Source: VAZQ01 sp046733355 (lineage in GTDB: Bacteria; Pseudomonadota; Alphaproteobacteria; Rhizobiales; Xanthobacteraceae). Taken from it: a stretch of DNA of 64,000 bases. Within the stretch, counting starts at the first letter, position 1. The number at the start of each line of letters is the position of its first letter. The notes under the pieces were generated by a model that saw only the letters and a program-made list of their open reading frames with translations, did no database searches and was not told the origin of the DNA. Both the position numbers and the translations under genes were made by a program. This document shows, piece after piece, positions 18,540 through 26,323 of this stretch. The stretch spans positions 3,130 through 67,129 of the forward strand of contig JBKPOZ010000034.1 of NCBI GenBank assembly GCA_046733355.1, written 5' to 3'.

Positions 18540-18896
18540 ATGAGCACAACGACCAGAAGCAGGCTTGCCGTCGCGGCCACGCTTGCTGCGGCCAGCTTGC
18601 TTGCCTTTTCTGCGCAGGCAGCGGGCGCGGATATCGTGATCGACCAGTTCAGCTTCAGCCCGCAGCGCCTCACCGTAAAGGCGGGCACAACCGTTACCTG
18701 GATCAACCAGGACGATACGCCGCATACGGTGACTTCGAGCACCCAGCTGTTCAAATCAATGGCGCTCGACACAGCAGACAAGTTCTCTTTCACTTTCACG
18801 ACTGCCGGAACGTACGAGTATTTCTGCTCGGTGCATCCGCACATGAGGGGAGCCGTGGTGGTCGAGACGGCCACCGGATCCCGCTCGGCGCAATAA
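18540..18896 (+). CDS. Cupredoxin (amicyanin/pseudoazurin-like blue copper protein)
   Basis: 118 residues from the ATG at 18540 with GGAGGAG 9 bases upstream. Signal peptide to about residue 30, then a single plastocyanin-like domain. Type-1 copper ligands are His62 (DDTPHTV), Cys96, His99 and Met102 in the short C-x2-H-x2-M loop found in amicyanin. Periplasmic electron carrier. It sits directly downstream of a Tat-exported metallophosphoesterase, a pairing seen in other Rhizobiales, which suggests a shared metal or redox task. Confidence 0.88.
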   Translation: MSTTTRSRLAVAATLAAASLLAFSAQAAGADIVIDQFSFSPQRLTVKAGTTVTWINQDDTPHTVTSSTQLFKSMALDTADKFSFTFTTAGTYEYFCSVHPHMRGAVVVETATGSRSAQ

Positions 18897-19293
18897 TGCG
18901 GCTTGAGCTGATCTGAAGTAATACGCTCGCCTCCGCGGAATTTCTTCTGGATTTCCGCCGGAGCTTGCCGTTGCGCCTGCGGCAGGCGCGCCCCGGCGGG
19001 CTGTTTTTCGAGTTCGGCAGGACTCAGCCGGACCTTCGCGGAGGCGCCGCAAGGTGGCCTTGCAAGCCTGTTGAGGCGCTTCGCCATCCCCGTCGGGAGC
19101 CGCTTACGCGCGGCCGCGCCTCATCACAGCTCGCAACTTACGCGAAAGAAGATTGCCTTCGACAAATTTTATTCCGCTGGCTCAGCATCGCAAATTTTTG
19201 AGCAGGAGTCCGTGCTGACGGAAATAATCAGCCGAGTCGCTCGGTCTAGCCGAGCAGGAAGCCACTTGCGGCTTCCGCTGAAGGAGAATGACG
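18897..19293. other. Intergenic region upstream of the second micro-peptide
   Basis: 397 bp. Several frames on the minus strand are open (one overlaps the cupredoxin gene antisense) but none shows a family signature or ribosome site. The part from about 19130 to 19230 is AT-richer and is the likely promoter of the peptide gene at 19294. Nothing else is supported. Confidence 0.4.
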
Positions 19294-19446
19294 ATGTCGA
19301 AAAAGATCGCCCTGGCCCTCGCACTCGCGAGTGTCATCACAACGCAGGTGTTCGCCCGATCCACATTCCACGAGGGCTACTATAACGATCCGGAGCAAGG
19401 CTGCATGTTTCAGGGATATCCGTGTGGCGAGTGGGGGCAATATTAG
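19294..19446 (+). CDS. Small secreted peptide with GCMFQGYPCGEW motif (paralogue of 17242)
   Basis: 50 residues. The ATG at 19294 is 7 bases after AGGAG (19282-19286); an earlier ATG at 19288 is too close to that site. Signal sequence MSKKIALALALASVITTQVFA is followed by a mature peptide of about 29 residues ending in GCMFQGYPCGEWGQY. The tail matches the peptide at 17242 residue for residue at GCM-x2-GYPC-x-EW. Function unknown. A hairpin follows the stop. Confidence 0.6.
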   Translation: MSKKIALALALASVITTQVFARSTFHEGYYNDPEQGCMFQGYPCGEWGQY

Positions 19447-19458
19447 GAACGACAATAC

Positions 19459-19484
19459 CCGGCGCGCCCATGCGGGCGCGCCGG
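19459..19484. terminator. Perfect GC hairpin between convergent genes
   Basis: CCGGCGCGCCC, an ATGC loop and GGGCGCGCCGG form an 11-bp perfect stem between the micro-peptide stop and the convergent gene at 19492. No T-run follows on either strand, so it may act as a bidirectional transcript stabiliser or factor-assisted terminator. Confidence 0.5.
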
Positions 19485-19491
19485 AGCCCCG

Positions 19492-19839
19492 CTAACGCAC
19501 TTTGTAAAGTGCATGGTGTCGGTTGTAAGTGAAGGGCCTTACCTGCGTCGGCCAGCGCCCCGCTTCGACGGCATTGGCCCATTCCGGGCTGACGAGCACG
19601 TCAGGCCCGTCAATCTCGTAGATTGCGCTATAGCGCGGCCCCTCATGCCGCACCTTCTTCTCGGCGCCGCCGATGCTCAGGGCGAAGGCCTCTCCTGCCA
19701 TCCGCGTCACCCCGCGTACACCGGGTACTTTCAGAAGATTGGGTATATGTTCGTTGTCGTAAATCTCGTTGAAGAGGGACTCTTTGTCAGGATCGACATC
19801 CATGTTCACGACAAAGAGGTACTTTGAACTGATCGCCAT
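19492..19839 (-). CDS. Hypothetical protein, possible dimeric alpha/beta-barrel (EthD-like)
   Basis: 115 residues from the ATG at 19839. The N terminus FVVNMDVDPDKESLFNEIYDNEHIPNLLKVPGV is typical of ferredoxin-like dimeric alpha/beta-barrel proteins (EthD/ABM superfamily), as is the later YSAIYEIDGPDVLVSPEW. Cytosolic. No conserved neighbour suggests a substrate. The fold assignment is an inference from sequence pattern only. Confidence 0.6.
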   Translation of the reverse strand: MAISSKYLFVVNMDVDPDKESLFNEIYDNEHIPNLLKVPGVRGVTRMAGEAFALSIGGAEKKVRHEGPRYSAIYEIDGPDVLVSPEWANAVEAGRWPTQVRPFTYNRHHALYKVR

Positions 19840-19930
19840 TGGCTGCCTGTCCCGCTCGCTCTGCCCTGGGGCACGCACTATCGTAAGTTACGTGCGGAGC
19901 CACAAGCCCAAACGGTCAACGACGGCTCGG

Positions 19931-20251
19931 CTACTTTGGCTGGAGATTGGGGTCGCCTCCCGGGCTTCCGGGCGGCGGAATCACCTTCATATCGCCGGTG
20001 GGCGGTGGCCGCACGGCCATCTCCGGATCGACGGCGCCGGGTGGACAAATGATCCCCTTCGATTCCGAAAGCTTGTCGCTCAGATTTGGCGTGGCACTGC
20101 CCACGGTCGGCGCACCATTCGCGGATACATCAGGTGGACATGCGGGCTTCACTGAATGAGGAACCTCGGCCGGCTGGCCCATTGCTGCCCCGCAAGCAGC
20201 AATAAAGCCGATCAGAGCAATCACCCGTTGCGGGCGGCCGGGAAAGGTCAT
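19931..20251 (-). CDS. Secreted proline-rich hypothetical protein
   Basis: 106 residues from the ATG at 20251, with GGAGAG about 7 bases upstream; a TTG at 20266 is also in frame. Signal peptide (VIALIGFIAACGAAMG) and a mature region rich in Pro and Gly with two cysteines, ending PPPGSPGGDPNLQPK. Related small proteins with a closing IPPPGSPGGDP motif occur in Bradyrhizobium. Probably periplasmic; function unknown. Confidence 0.6.
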   Translation of the reverse strand: MTFPGRPQRVIALIGFIAACGAAMGQPAEVPHSVKPACPPDVSANGAPTVGSATPNLSDKLSESKGIICPPGAVDPEMAVRPPPTGDMKVIPPPGSPGGDPNLQPK

Positions 20252-20391
20252 GAGGGATCTCTCCAATCTGCTGGTAAACCCATGGCCCTATGACAACGCT
20301 GAGATTGAGGTGCGGGTTTCAAACGAATCCGCAACTCTGACGACGCGCGGTCCAATAAAACCCAGGCGCCTTCTCAGGGCCACATCGCCGC

Positions 20392-20682
20392 CTAAAGTTG
20401 ATAGTTGTACCAGACGACGAAGCCGTAGCCGGCGACCATGAAGCCGAGGAAGACAACTGCAATCGGTCTCGGCACCGCTTTCCATATGATTACTATAAGA
20501 ACAAGCTCCGGGATCTTGCACAGCGGCCACGCATCCCCGAGAACCTGCATGAACCAACGGACGATCGGGTTTGCCTCCTGACCACCGCGCGCCAGCATAT
20601 GATACGTGCTGATCACATCGAGCCCTTCCAGGACGATGGCCGAGACTGCGAGGAGAGGGACAGCAACACTGCGCATTATCAC
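20392..20682 (-). CDS. Small membrane protein, DUF5658-like
   Basis: About 96 residues. Three hydrophobic helices and the motif DVISTYHMLARGGQEANPIVRW, with the Asp-x4-Thr and GG-x-E-x-NP pattern of DUF5658. Several starts are possible: GTG at 20697, GTG at 20682 (6 bases after AGAGG, preferred) and ATG at 20676. Divergent from the DUF2277 gene at 20721. Function unknown. Confidence 0.6.
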   Translation of the reverse strand: MIMRSVAVPLLAVSAIVLEGLDVISTYHMLARGGQEANPIVRWFMQVLGDAWPLCKIPELVLIVIIWKAVPRPIAVVFLGFMVAGYGFVVWYNYQL

Positions 20683-20720
20683 TGGCTGCCTCTCCACCGC
20701 GCATAGAACGAGGGAATCTC

Positions 20721-21005
20721 ATGTGCCGAAATATAAAAACCCTTTATAACTTCGATCCGCCTGCTACGGAGTCGGAAATTCAGGCCAGCGCGCTGCAGTT
20801 TGTACGGAAACTGAGCGGCTTCACGCATCCGTCGAAATCCAATGAGCGGGCTTTCGATCATGCGGTGGAGCAAGTCGCTTTCGCAGCACGCGAGCTTCTG
20901 GACGCTCTCGTCACCAATGCTCCCTGCCGAAATCGAGAGGCTGAGGCTGCGAAAGCGCGCGCTCGCGCAGCTGAGCGTTTCGGCCGTGTCGGTGACGCGA
21001 ATTGA
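20721..21005 (+). CDS. DUF2277 domain-containing protein
   Basis: 94 residues starting MCRNIKTLYNFDPPATESEI, the conserved N terminus of DUF2277, followed by ALQFVRKLSGFTHPS. Small, cytosolic, helical; function unknown. The C-terminal Arg/Ala-rich tail is variable. It precedes the GST gene by 21 bp and may share a transcript. Confidence 0.85.
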   Translation: MCRNIKTLYNFDPPATESEIQASALQFVRKLSGFTHPSKSNERAFDHAVEQVAFAARELLDALVTNAPCRNREAEAAKARARAAERFGRVGDAN

Positions 21006-21026
21006 ATTACAAGTGCCCTGTCGGTT

Positions 21027-21623
21027 ATGAAAATCTATGGCGATGTCGCTTCGGGAAATTGCCAGAAGGTGCGGCTCGTCGCCGACTATCTTGGACTTGA
21101 TTACGCCTGGGTCCCCATAGACATCATGAAGGGACAGAACCGGACGGCGGACTATCTGGCAAGATTTCCCCAGGGACAGGTACCGGCGCTTGCGCTCGAG
21201 GACGGCCGGTGTCTCTCACAATCGAACGCGATCATACGCTACCTGGCGCGGGGCTCGTCTCTTCTGCCGGACGACGCCTGGGCACAGGCAAAAATCGACG
21301 AGTGGCTGTTCTGGGAGCAGTACAGCCACGAACCATACATTGCGGTCTGCCGCTTTCAAATGGTCTATCAGGGTAAGCCCAGGGAAGCGCGAGAGGCCTG
21401 GCGTGTCGAACGCGGTGAAAAAGCCCTCGATCTGATGGACAGCGAGCTCGCGGATCGCGAGTGGTTTGCCGCCGGCACCTTCAGCATCGCCGATATCGCT
21501 CTCATGCCATATTCACGACTCGCGCACGAAGGCGGCTTCGACCTGTCAACACGCCCGCACGTCACGGCATGGATCACGCGATGCGAGCAGGCGCTGCGGC
21601 TCGGCAGGGCTTCCGGCACATAG
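21027..21623 (+). CDS. Glutathione S-transferase family protein
   Basis: 198 residues. N-terminal thioredoxin-like domain with GNCQKVRLVADYLGLDYAWVPID and the glutathione-contact QVPALALEDGRCLSQSNAIIRYLA, then an all-helical C domain (EWLFWEQYSHEPYIAVCRF, FSIADIALMPYSRLA). Conjugation or reduction of an unknown substrate in the cytosol. No specificity can be assigned. Confidence 0.88.
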   Translation: MKIYGDVASGNCQKVRLVADYLGLDYAWVPIDIMKGQNRTADYLARFPQGQVPALALEDGRCLSQSNAIIRYLARGSSLLPDDAWAQAKIDEWLFWEQYSHEPYIAVCRFQMVYQGKPREAREAWRVERGEKALDLMDSELADREWFAAGTFSIADIALMPYSRLAHEGGFDLSTRPHVTAWITRCEQALRLGRASGT

Positions 21624-21676
21624 CAGATCATCCAGACGGCATTGGGTGGAAGCTGAGCCAAGCGCGCCGAACGTGC

Positions 21677-22102
21677 CTACTTGCCTTCATTCCAGATATC
21701 GGCCGAAAGCTTCCAGTCACTTCCGACCTTTTCCCACACGACGAGATATTTGCCGGTGACTTCCCGCGGCGTCGAACCTTTGGCCTTGAGGCTGAAGGTT
21801 CCGATCTCGCGCGCCGCAGAGGGTCCCAACGGCTTCACCTCGATGGTCGTGATTTTGGGATCGCTGATCTGTTCAGCGATATCCTTCCACATTACCTCGA
21901 TTGCAGCCCTTCCCTTCACCATGGGTGATCCGGGCGGGAATGCGGTCGCGTCCTCGGTGTAAAGGGACGCAACCCCGGAGAAATCACCTTTGTTGAAGAA
22001 ATCGACCCATTTTGCGTTCACTGCCTCAATCTCGGCTTGCTGAGCGAACCCCGGCGCAATCAGTGCGCCCACGAAGGCGGTCACCAAAACGGTCATACGC
22101 AT
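21677..22102 (-). CDS. Secreted SnoaL/DUF4440-like NTF2-fold protein
   Basis: 141 residues with a signal peptide (TVLVTAFVGALIAPGFAQ) and an NTF2-like domain: AKWVDFFNKGDFSGVASLYTEDATAFPPG, then KGRAAIEVMWKDI and WEKVGSDWKLSADIWN. Matches the SgcJ/EcaC or DUF4440 pattern of small ketosteroid-isomerase-like proteins. Periplasmic; enzymatic activity unproven. Converges on the GST gene. Confidence 0.78.
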   Translation of the reverse strand: MRMTVLVTAFVGALIAPGFAQQAEIEAVNAKWVDFFNKGDFSGVASLYTEDATAFPPGSPMVKGRAAIEVMWKDIAEQISDPKITTIEVKPLGPSAAREIGTFSLKAKGSTPREVTGKYLVVWEKVGSDWKLSADIWNEGK

Positions 22103-22215
22103 GATAGATCACTCCTGATCGGGCGCGAATGTTTGCGCGCAAGACTCCCGCGTTCGCGGTTTAATGTAGTGTCAGGCGAGCCGCGCCGGTGCAAGCGCGG
22201 CTCGCGCAATAAGCG

Positions 22216-22710
22216 CTACTGCAGACTGCCAGCCACCTTGGCGATGCCGGCATTCGCGCAAACCTCATCCTTTTCGCCACCAGGCGCCCCGGATACGCCG
22301 ACCGCGCCGATAACCTCGTTGCCCACTTTGATCGGCACTCCGCCGCCGACTGCCACGACATTGGGAATTTGCCGCAGATACGCGCTCTCCGGCTTGTCGG
22401 TCAGATTCTTGAATTCCAGCGAAGTCTGGCCACGCGTGCGCGCGGTGTAAGCCTTGAGGCGGCCGAACTCCATGGTGTGCGGATTGGTCCCGTCGCCCCG
22501 GACGGATGCCGCGACGTTGCCGGCCTTGTCGACCACCACCACTGAAACCTTATAACCGTCCTTGGCGCATTGCTCGAGCGTGCCGTCTATTATCATCAGC
22601 GCCATTTTCATAGAAACGTTCTTCTCGACCTGCGGAGCCTGTGCGCCGGCCGGGGCCGCAAACAAGATCGGAAGCAGAGCACTCGCAGCACATCTACTCG
22701 CAAATGACAT
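22216..22710 (-). CDS. Secreted HbpS/GlcG family (heme-binding-like) protein
   Basis: 164 residues. Signal peptide (about 1-23), then the GlcG/HbpS domain: ALMIIDGTLEQCAKDGYKVSVVVVDKAGNVAASVRGDG, TRGQTSLEFKNL, VAVGGGVPIKVGNEVIGAVGVSGAPGGEKDEVCANAGI. HbpS binds heme in Streptomyces, but most family members, including GlcG, have no proven ligand. Exported and monocistronic. Confidence 0.85.
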   Translation of the reverse strand: MSFASRCAASALLPILFAAPAGAQAPQVEKNVSMKMALMIIDGTLEQCAKDGYKVSVVVVDKAGNVAASVRGDGTNPHTMEFGRLKAYTARTRGQTSLEFKNLTDKPESAYLRQIPNVVAVGGGVPIKVGNEVIGAVGVSGAPGGEKDEVCANAGIAKVAGSLQ

Positions 22711-22918
22711 TGTTTTCTCCCTGGTGATCGGCCCCGAGGCGGGGACCGAAGATAGAACACCGCACCGGTTCCGATATTCAAGTCACAGCCGGGCTCAACC
22801 GGAACGAGCATTGCTCGATGACATTCTCGCACGAGCAATCGCAATGCTGTCGTCGAGTCACGAAATTTTCGCCACAAAAATCGTGTACATGCGCGGGGCA
22901 TAGTGGGAGGGGGAACCC

Positions 22919-23179
22919 ATGCGGCGGACACTGTTTGCAGCTGCGACGATCTTTCTTTTGGGCATCGCGGCGCCGACCAACTCGCAAGCGGATGCGGTCG
23001 GTGCGGTATTTGGAGCGGGGACCGGCCTTGTGGTGGCGGGACCGCCCGGAGCCGTGGTCGGAGGCGTCGTCGGCGGCGTGTTTGGGTCCCCATTCTGGGG
23101 TCCGCCCAACAGCCCGCGTGCATGCTGGATCGACAATTACTTCCGGCGACACTGCAGCTACCGCCGGCATTATCGTTGA
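22919..23179 (+). CDS. Small secreted glycine-zipper protein
   Basis: 86 residues with GGGAGG-type ribosome site just upstream. Signal peptide to about residue 25, a glycine zipper (GAGTGLVVAGPPGAVVGGVVGGVFG) that could insert in a membrane, and a C-terminal CWIDNYFRRHCSYRRHYR with two cysteines and basic residues. Common small envelope-type protein in Rhizobiales; function unknown. Confidence 0.65.
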   Translation: MRRTLFAAATIFLLGIAAPTNSQADAVGAVFGAGTGLVVAGPPGAVVGGVVGGVFGSPFWGPPNSPRACWIDNYFRRHCSYRRHYR

Positions 23180-23364
23180 CGCTCGCGCGCCGCGCTGCCG
23201 TAGATACGTTCCGAACCAAACCATCGCGGGCGCAGCCGTTTAAGACGCAAACCGGGCAGTCTGCGTAAGCTTCGCTGCGCGGGGGCATGTTCTCCGTATT
23301 GTTGCCCAGATTGGCGGCCAGCCAAGGTGCGGGAAGGCGTCAACGGAGTAGCCGAACTCGCTGC

Positions 23365-24423
23365 ATGCGAAGTGCGCGCGTTGCAAAGGGTAGTGCGATT
23401 TCGCGCCGAGCCGCGTTGCGCGGCGCCACCGCGCTCGGCTTCGTTCTGCCGTTTGCGGGATGCACCGCGCTCTCATCCGCAGTCACGCTTTCGGACGCGC
23501 CGGAGATCACCGCCGATCCGACGCTGCTCGTGGTGACCACCCGGAAAGCGGTCGACGGCGCCCGCGCCAAGCCGTGGTTCGGCACCGAGCGCGCATCCTC
23601 TGCAGCCTTTGCGCGCGCGAAGCTCAACCCACCGGACCAGGGCCGCTTCTCCCTCTCCTCCGTCGGGCTTGGCTACTGGAGCCTGGAACGGGTCGAGCTG
23701 GTCTCGCGCTTGGGCGAGCTGCTCTCTCCGAACCCCGCTCGACGCGACGTGCTTCTCTATGTTCACGGTTTCAATCAAAGCTTCGAGACGGCCGCGCTCG
23801 ACGCCGCCCGTTTGTCGGCCAATCTGCATTTTCGCGGCGCCACCATGATCTTCACATGGCCGTCGAAGGAAAAGCTTTTCGATTACGGCTACGACCGCGA
23901 GAGTGCGATGTGGTCACGTGACGCCATGGAGCGTCTCCTGACCGCGCTCATTGCGAACGAGCGCATCGGCCGCATCCACATCGTCGCGCACAGCGTCGGC
24001 ACCATGCTCAGCATGGAGGCGCTGCGGCAGGTCTATGCGCGTAATGGCATGGCAGGCATCGGCAAGATCGGCGCCGTCGTGTTTGCCTCCCCCGACATCG
24101 ACATGGACGTGTTCGCCTCCTCGCTGCAGCGCATGCCGCCGCTTGCGCCGAACATCACCGTGATTACGGCGACGAACGACCGGGCGCTTGCGCTTGCGGG
24201 ATGGATCGCCGGCGGCATGACCCGCGTGGGTGCGGCGGAGAAGGAACGGCTGGAGCAGCTCGGGCTGCGCGTGATCGATGCCTCGGCGCAAGGCTGGGGC
24301 ATTATCAATCACGACCTGTTTTTGTCGAATGACCGGATCGCGATGGTGATCCGGCAGGCGATCGACGGCATGCCCGACCGGCTTACCTCGGCTACGGCTC
24401 CCCAATCAGAGCCGACGCGTTGA
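23365..24423 (+). CDS. DUF900 alpha/beta hydrolase, probable lipoprotein
   Basis: About 352 residues if started at the ATG at 23365; the frame is open from 23287. N terminus SRRAALRG...VLPFAGC combines an Arg pair with a lipobox-like FAGC, so the product is probably exported and lipid-anchored. DUF900 core: DVLLYVHGFNQSFETAALDAARLSANLHFRGATMIFTWPS, nucleophile elbow AHSVGTM (GxSxG-like), catalytic Asp in FASPDIDMDVF and late His in INHDLF. Substrate unknown; a serine hydrolase. Confidence 0.82.
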   Translation: MRSARVAKGSAISRRAALRGATALGFVLPFAGCTALSSAVTLSDAPEITADPTLLVVTTRKAVDGARAKPWFGTERASSAAFARAKLNPPDQGRFSLSSVGLGYWSLERVELVSRLGELLSPNPARRDVLLYVHGFNQSFETAALDAARLSANLHFRGATMIFTWPSKEKLFDYGYDRESAMWSRDAMERLLTALIANERIGRIHIVAHSVGTMLSMEALRQVYARNGMAGIGKIGAVVFASPDIDMDVFASSLQRMPPLAPNITVITATNDRALALAGWIAGGMTRVGAAEKERLEQLGLRVIDASAQGWGIINHDLFLSNDRIAMVIRQAIDGMPDRLTSATAPQSEPTR

Positions 24424-24434
24424 GCAGCATCAAA

Positions 24435-24472
24435 CAGTGGGCTTGGCGCGCAATGCGCGCCTGAGCCCACTG
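24435..24472. terminator. Hairpin after the DUF900 gene
   Basis: CAGTGGGCT ... AGCCCACTG with an inner CGCG-containing stem, 11 bp after the DUF900 stop and before the convergent gene at 24492. There is no strong T-run; probably a shared terminator structure for both transcripts. Confidence 0.5.
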
Positions 24473-24491
24473 TAGGCGCGGCGTTTAGCGA

Positions 24492-24707
24492 TTATTTGCA
24501 GAGTACGGTGATTTGCTTTTCCGCTTCTGCGCGGGTCGTGAACGCCTTATTGCCCACGATCACCGTCTTCGTATCGGTGGGACGGGTCTCGACGACTTGG
24601 CACGTTCCCGTCGGGCCCTCGCGCACGATGGAGAAGTCGGCGGCAAGGGCGGGAGCGGAGAGCGCCGCGCCAATGGCGACCGTGCCGATCATCAGTTTCT
24701 TGTGCAT
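24492..24707 (-). CDS. Small secreted hypothetical protein
   Basis: 71 residues from the ATG at 24707, preceded by a strong AGGAGGAGG. Signal peptide (LMIGTVAIGAALSAPALAA), then a 49-residue mature protein with two cysteines (TCQVVETRPTDTKTVIVGNKAFTTRAEAEKQITVLCK). Similar small exported proteins are common in Bradyrhizobium-like genomes. The cysteines may form a disulfide. Function unknown. Confidence 0.65.
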   Translation of the reverse strand: MHKKLMIGTVAIGAALSAPALAADFSIVREGPTGTCQVVETRPTDTKTVIVGNKAFTTRAEAEKQITVLCK

Positions 24708-24799
24708 GGACCTCCTCCTTAGGCACACAACGAATGCCACCGAGTTCCGACGGGCTTGGTTCCGGTCAGAGAACGGAGGACGACAGGATAGAGGGATGA

Positions 24800-25096
24800 T
24801 TACTTCGCCAGCACGTCCTGCGCTACGGCCAGGAGACTCGCCTTCGGGTTGTCCATGCAAAAGGAAAGAAGCTGCTCCGCCTTGGCCTTGAGTTTCTCGA
24901 TTTCCACCAAGGTCGGATCTTCATCGTCGGTATAGTAGCCGTCGAGCCACGCGGTCACCGTCCACATGGTGTCCTTCGGCAGCGTGGTGAATTGCTTGCA
25001 CGTGAGATTGGCGAGATCGATTTTTTGCGCCTGCCCGGAAATGGCGGGGGAGACGAGCAGCATGAACCCCGATATGCTGAGAGCTTTGAGATTCAT
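24800..25096 (-). CDS. HdeA/HdeB-like periplasmic protein
   Basis: 98 residues from the ATG at 25096. Signal peptide, then DLANLTCKQFTTLPKDTMWTVTAWLDGYY and a later SFCMDNPKASLLAVAQDVL: the two-cysteine helical pattern of the HdeA family, acid-stress chaperones that bind unfolded periplasmic proteins. The acid-chaperone role is known for enteric HdeA; in this lineage it is inferred. An ATG at 25126 is in frame but has no signal-like start. Confidence 0.75.
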   Translation of the reverse strand: MNLKALSISGFMLLVSPAISGQAQKIDLANLTCKQFTTLPKDTMWTVTAWLDGYYTDDEDPTLVEIEKLKAKAEQLLSFCMDNPKASLLAVAQDVLAK

Positions 25097-25189
25097 TGGT
25101 CGCTTCGGCACCTCGGGCGCGAGCATACGGGCTCTTCGAAAGAATCGCTCAACGAGCGGATGCGACTATACGCCGCGATAAAGGCGCCA

Positions 25190-25699
25190 TCACGCAGCCG
25201 TCCAGTCCGGCCGGACCGCACCGGAGAGGCCGTCGAAGGCGGAGGGGACGAGCTCACAGACCAGCAGGCGTTCGGGATCGACCGGCCCCGGCATGCGCAA
25301 GCGGCCTTTCGGCACTGCCGCGAACCCTGAGCGTGCATAGTAGGGCTCATCGCCGACGAGGAGGACGAGGGCGTGGCCCTGACGCCGCGCCTCGGCCAGG
25401 GCCCGCTCGATCAGCGCATGGCCGATACCGCGCTCGCGGAACGGCGGCTCGACGGCCAAGGGACCGAGCAGAAGCGCCGGCGTGTCGCTAATGCGAATGG
25501 GAGAAAGCCGCACCGATCCCACCAAGAGCGTGCCGATCCTGGCGGTGAATGACAGCTCCGGTCGGTGCGGCATTCCTTCGCGCAACCGGTACGCCGTTTT
25601 GGCATAACGTCCCGGCCCAAACGTGCGTTCGTGCAGCCGGTCGATCGCTGCACCATCTTCTGCTGTTTCCGGCAACACGACGAGAGCGAGTTCGGTCAT
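25190..25699 (-). CDS. GNAT family N-acetyltransferase (YhbS-like)
   Basis: 169 residues from MTELALVV at 25699. Acetyl-CoA-binding motif A is clear: LLGPLAVEPPFRERGIGHALIERALAEARRQG, followed by LVLLVGDEPYYARSGF, the typical YhbS pattern. Cytosolic; acceptor unknown. It follows the cupin gene by 33 bp on the same strand, so the two may be co-transcribed. Confidence 0.85.
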   Translation of the reverse strand: MTELALVVLPETAEDGAAIDRLHERTFGPGRYAKTAYRLREGMPHRPELSFTARIGTLLVGSVRLSPIRISDTPALLLGPLAVEPPFRERGIGHALIERALAEARRQGHALVLLVGDEPYYARSGFAAVPKGRLRMPGPVDPERLLVCELVPSAFDGLSGAVRPDWTAA

Positions 25700-25732
25700 T
25701 CCTGCAGATGCGCTTTTCCGCCCGGCCAGCAC

Positions 25733-26200
25733 TCAGACCTGTTCCATCGCGCCGCTCAGAAAAGCGGCAACCTGCGGGTGCTTGGCGAGCTGCGCCAGAT
25801 CCTGGGCCGTGGGGAGCTGCGGCTTGTCGCGTACGGCATCCACCATGCACAGAAAACCGAGGGCTTCACCGGCGGTAGCGCGAAACTGATGCCACGTCAG
25901 CGGCGGCACGGTGACCAGATCCCGCGTCTCCACGCCACTGACGCGGTCGCCGACGAGACAATGGCCGCGACCGCGCAGGATCAGTACCGCGTGCACGTGC
26001 TGGTGACGCTCCAGCGTGGAGAACCCCCCCGGCGCGATCTCGAAATAGCGCAGCTCCGCGCGCAGGTCCGGATCGGTGAACAGCACCTGTCGGGTAATCG
26101 CCCGGTAGAGTGCACGACTGTCCTCCTTGTAGGGCAGCACGTCCACGCCGTCCCACCGATACTCTTGCGCCTTGCGGATGATCTTTCGATCGTGAGGCAT
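25733..26200 (-). CDS. Cupin domain-containing protein
   Basis: 155 residues. One conserved cupin barrel: FEIAPGGFSTLERHQHVHAVLILRGRGHCLVGD (motif 1 with His-x-His and a later Glu-like position) and a motif 2 around VPPLTWHQFRA. Likely binds one divalent metal. It is downstream of the RuBisCO-like gene (124 bp gap, same strand) and upstream of the GNAT gene, so it could belong to that pathway; this is inference. Confidence 0.75.
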   Translation of the reverse strand: MPHDRKIIRKAQEYRWDGVDVLPYKEDSRALYRAITRQVLFTDPDLRAELRYFEIAPGGFSTLERHQHVHAVLILRGRGHCLVGDRVSGVETRDLVTVPPLTWHQFRATAGEALGFLCMVDAVRDKPQLPTAQDLAQLAKHPQVAAFLSGAMEQV

Positions 26201-26323
26201 CAGTCACTCGCTATGTCATGCTCCGCGAACGCGCAGCATCCAGTAAGCGATGGTCCTGTTTCAGTTTTGCTCCCCACGCATTAGTGGATCGCCCGTCGGC
26301 GCGGCGATGACAGTTCGTGTTCG

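Noticed and set aside
18470..19087. Minus-strand frame antisense to the cupredoxin
   Set aside because: Its first third (SPAELEKQPAGARLPQAQRQ) looks faintly coding, but the rest is antisense to a clear gene and no ribosome site was found.
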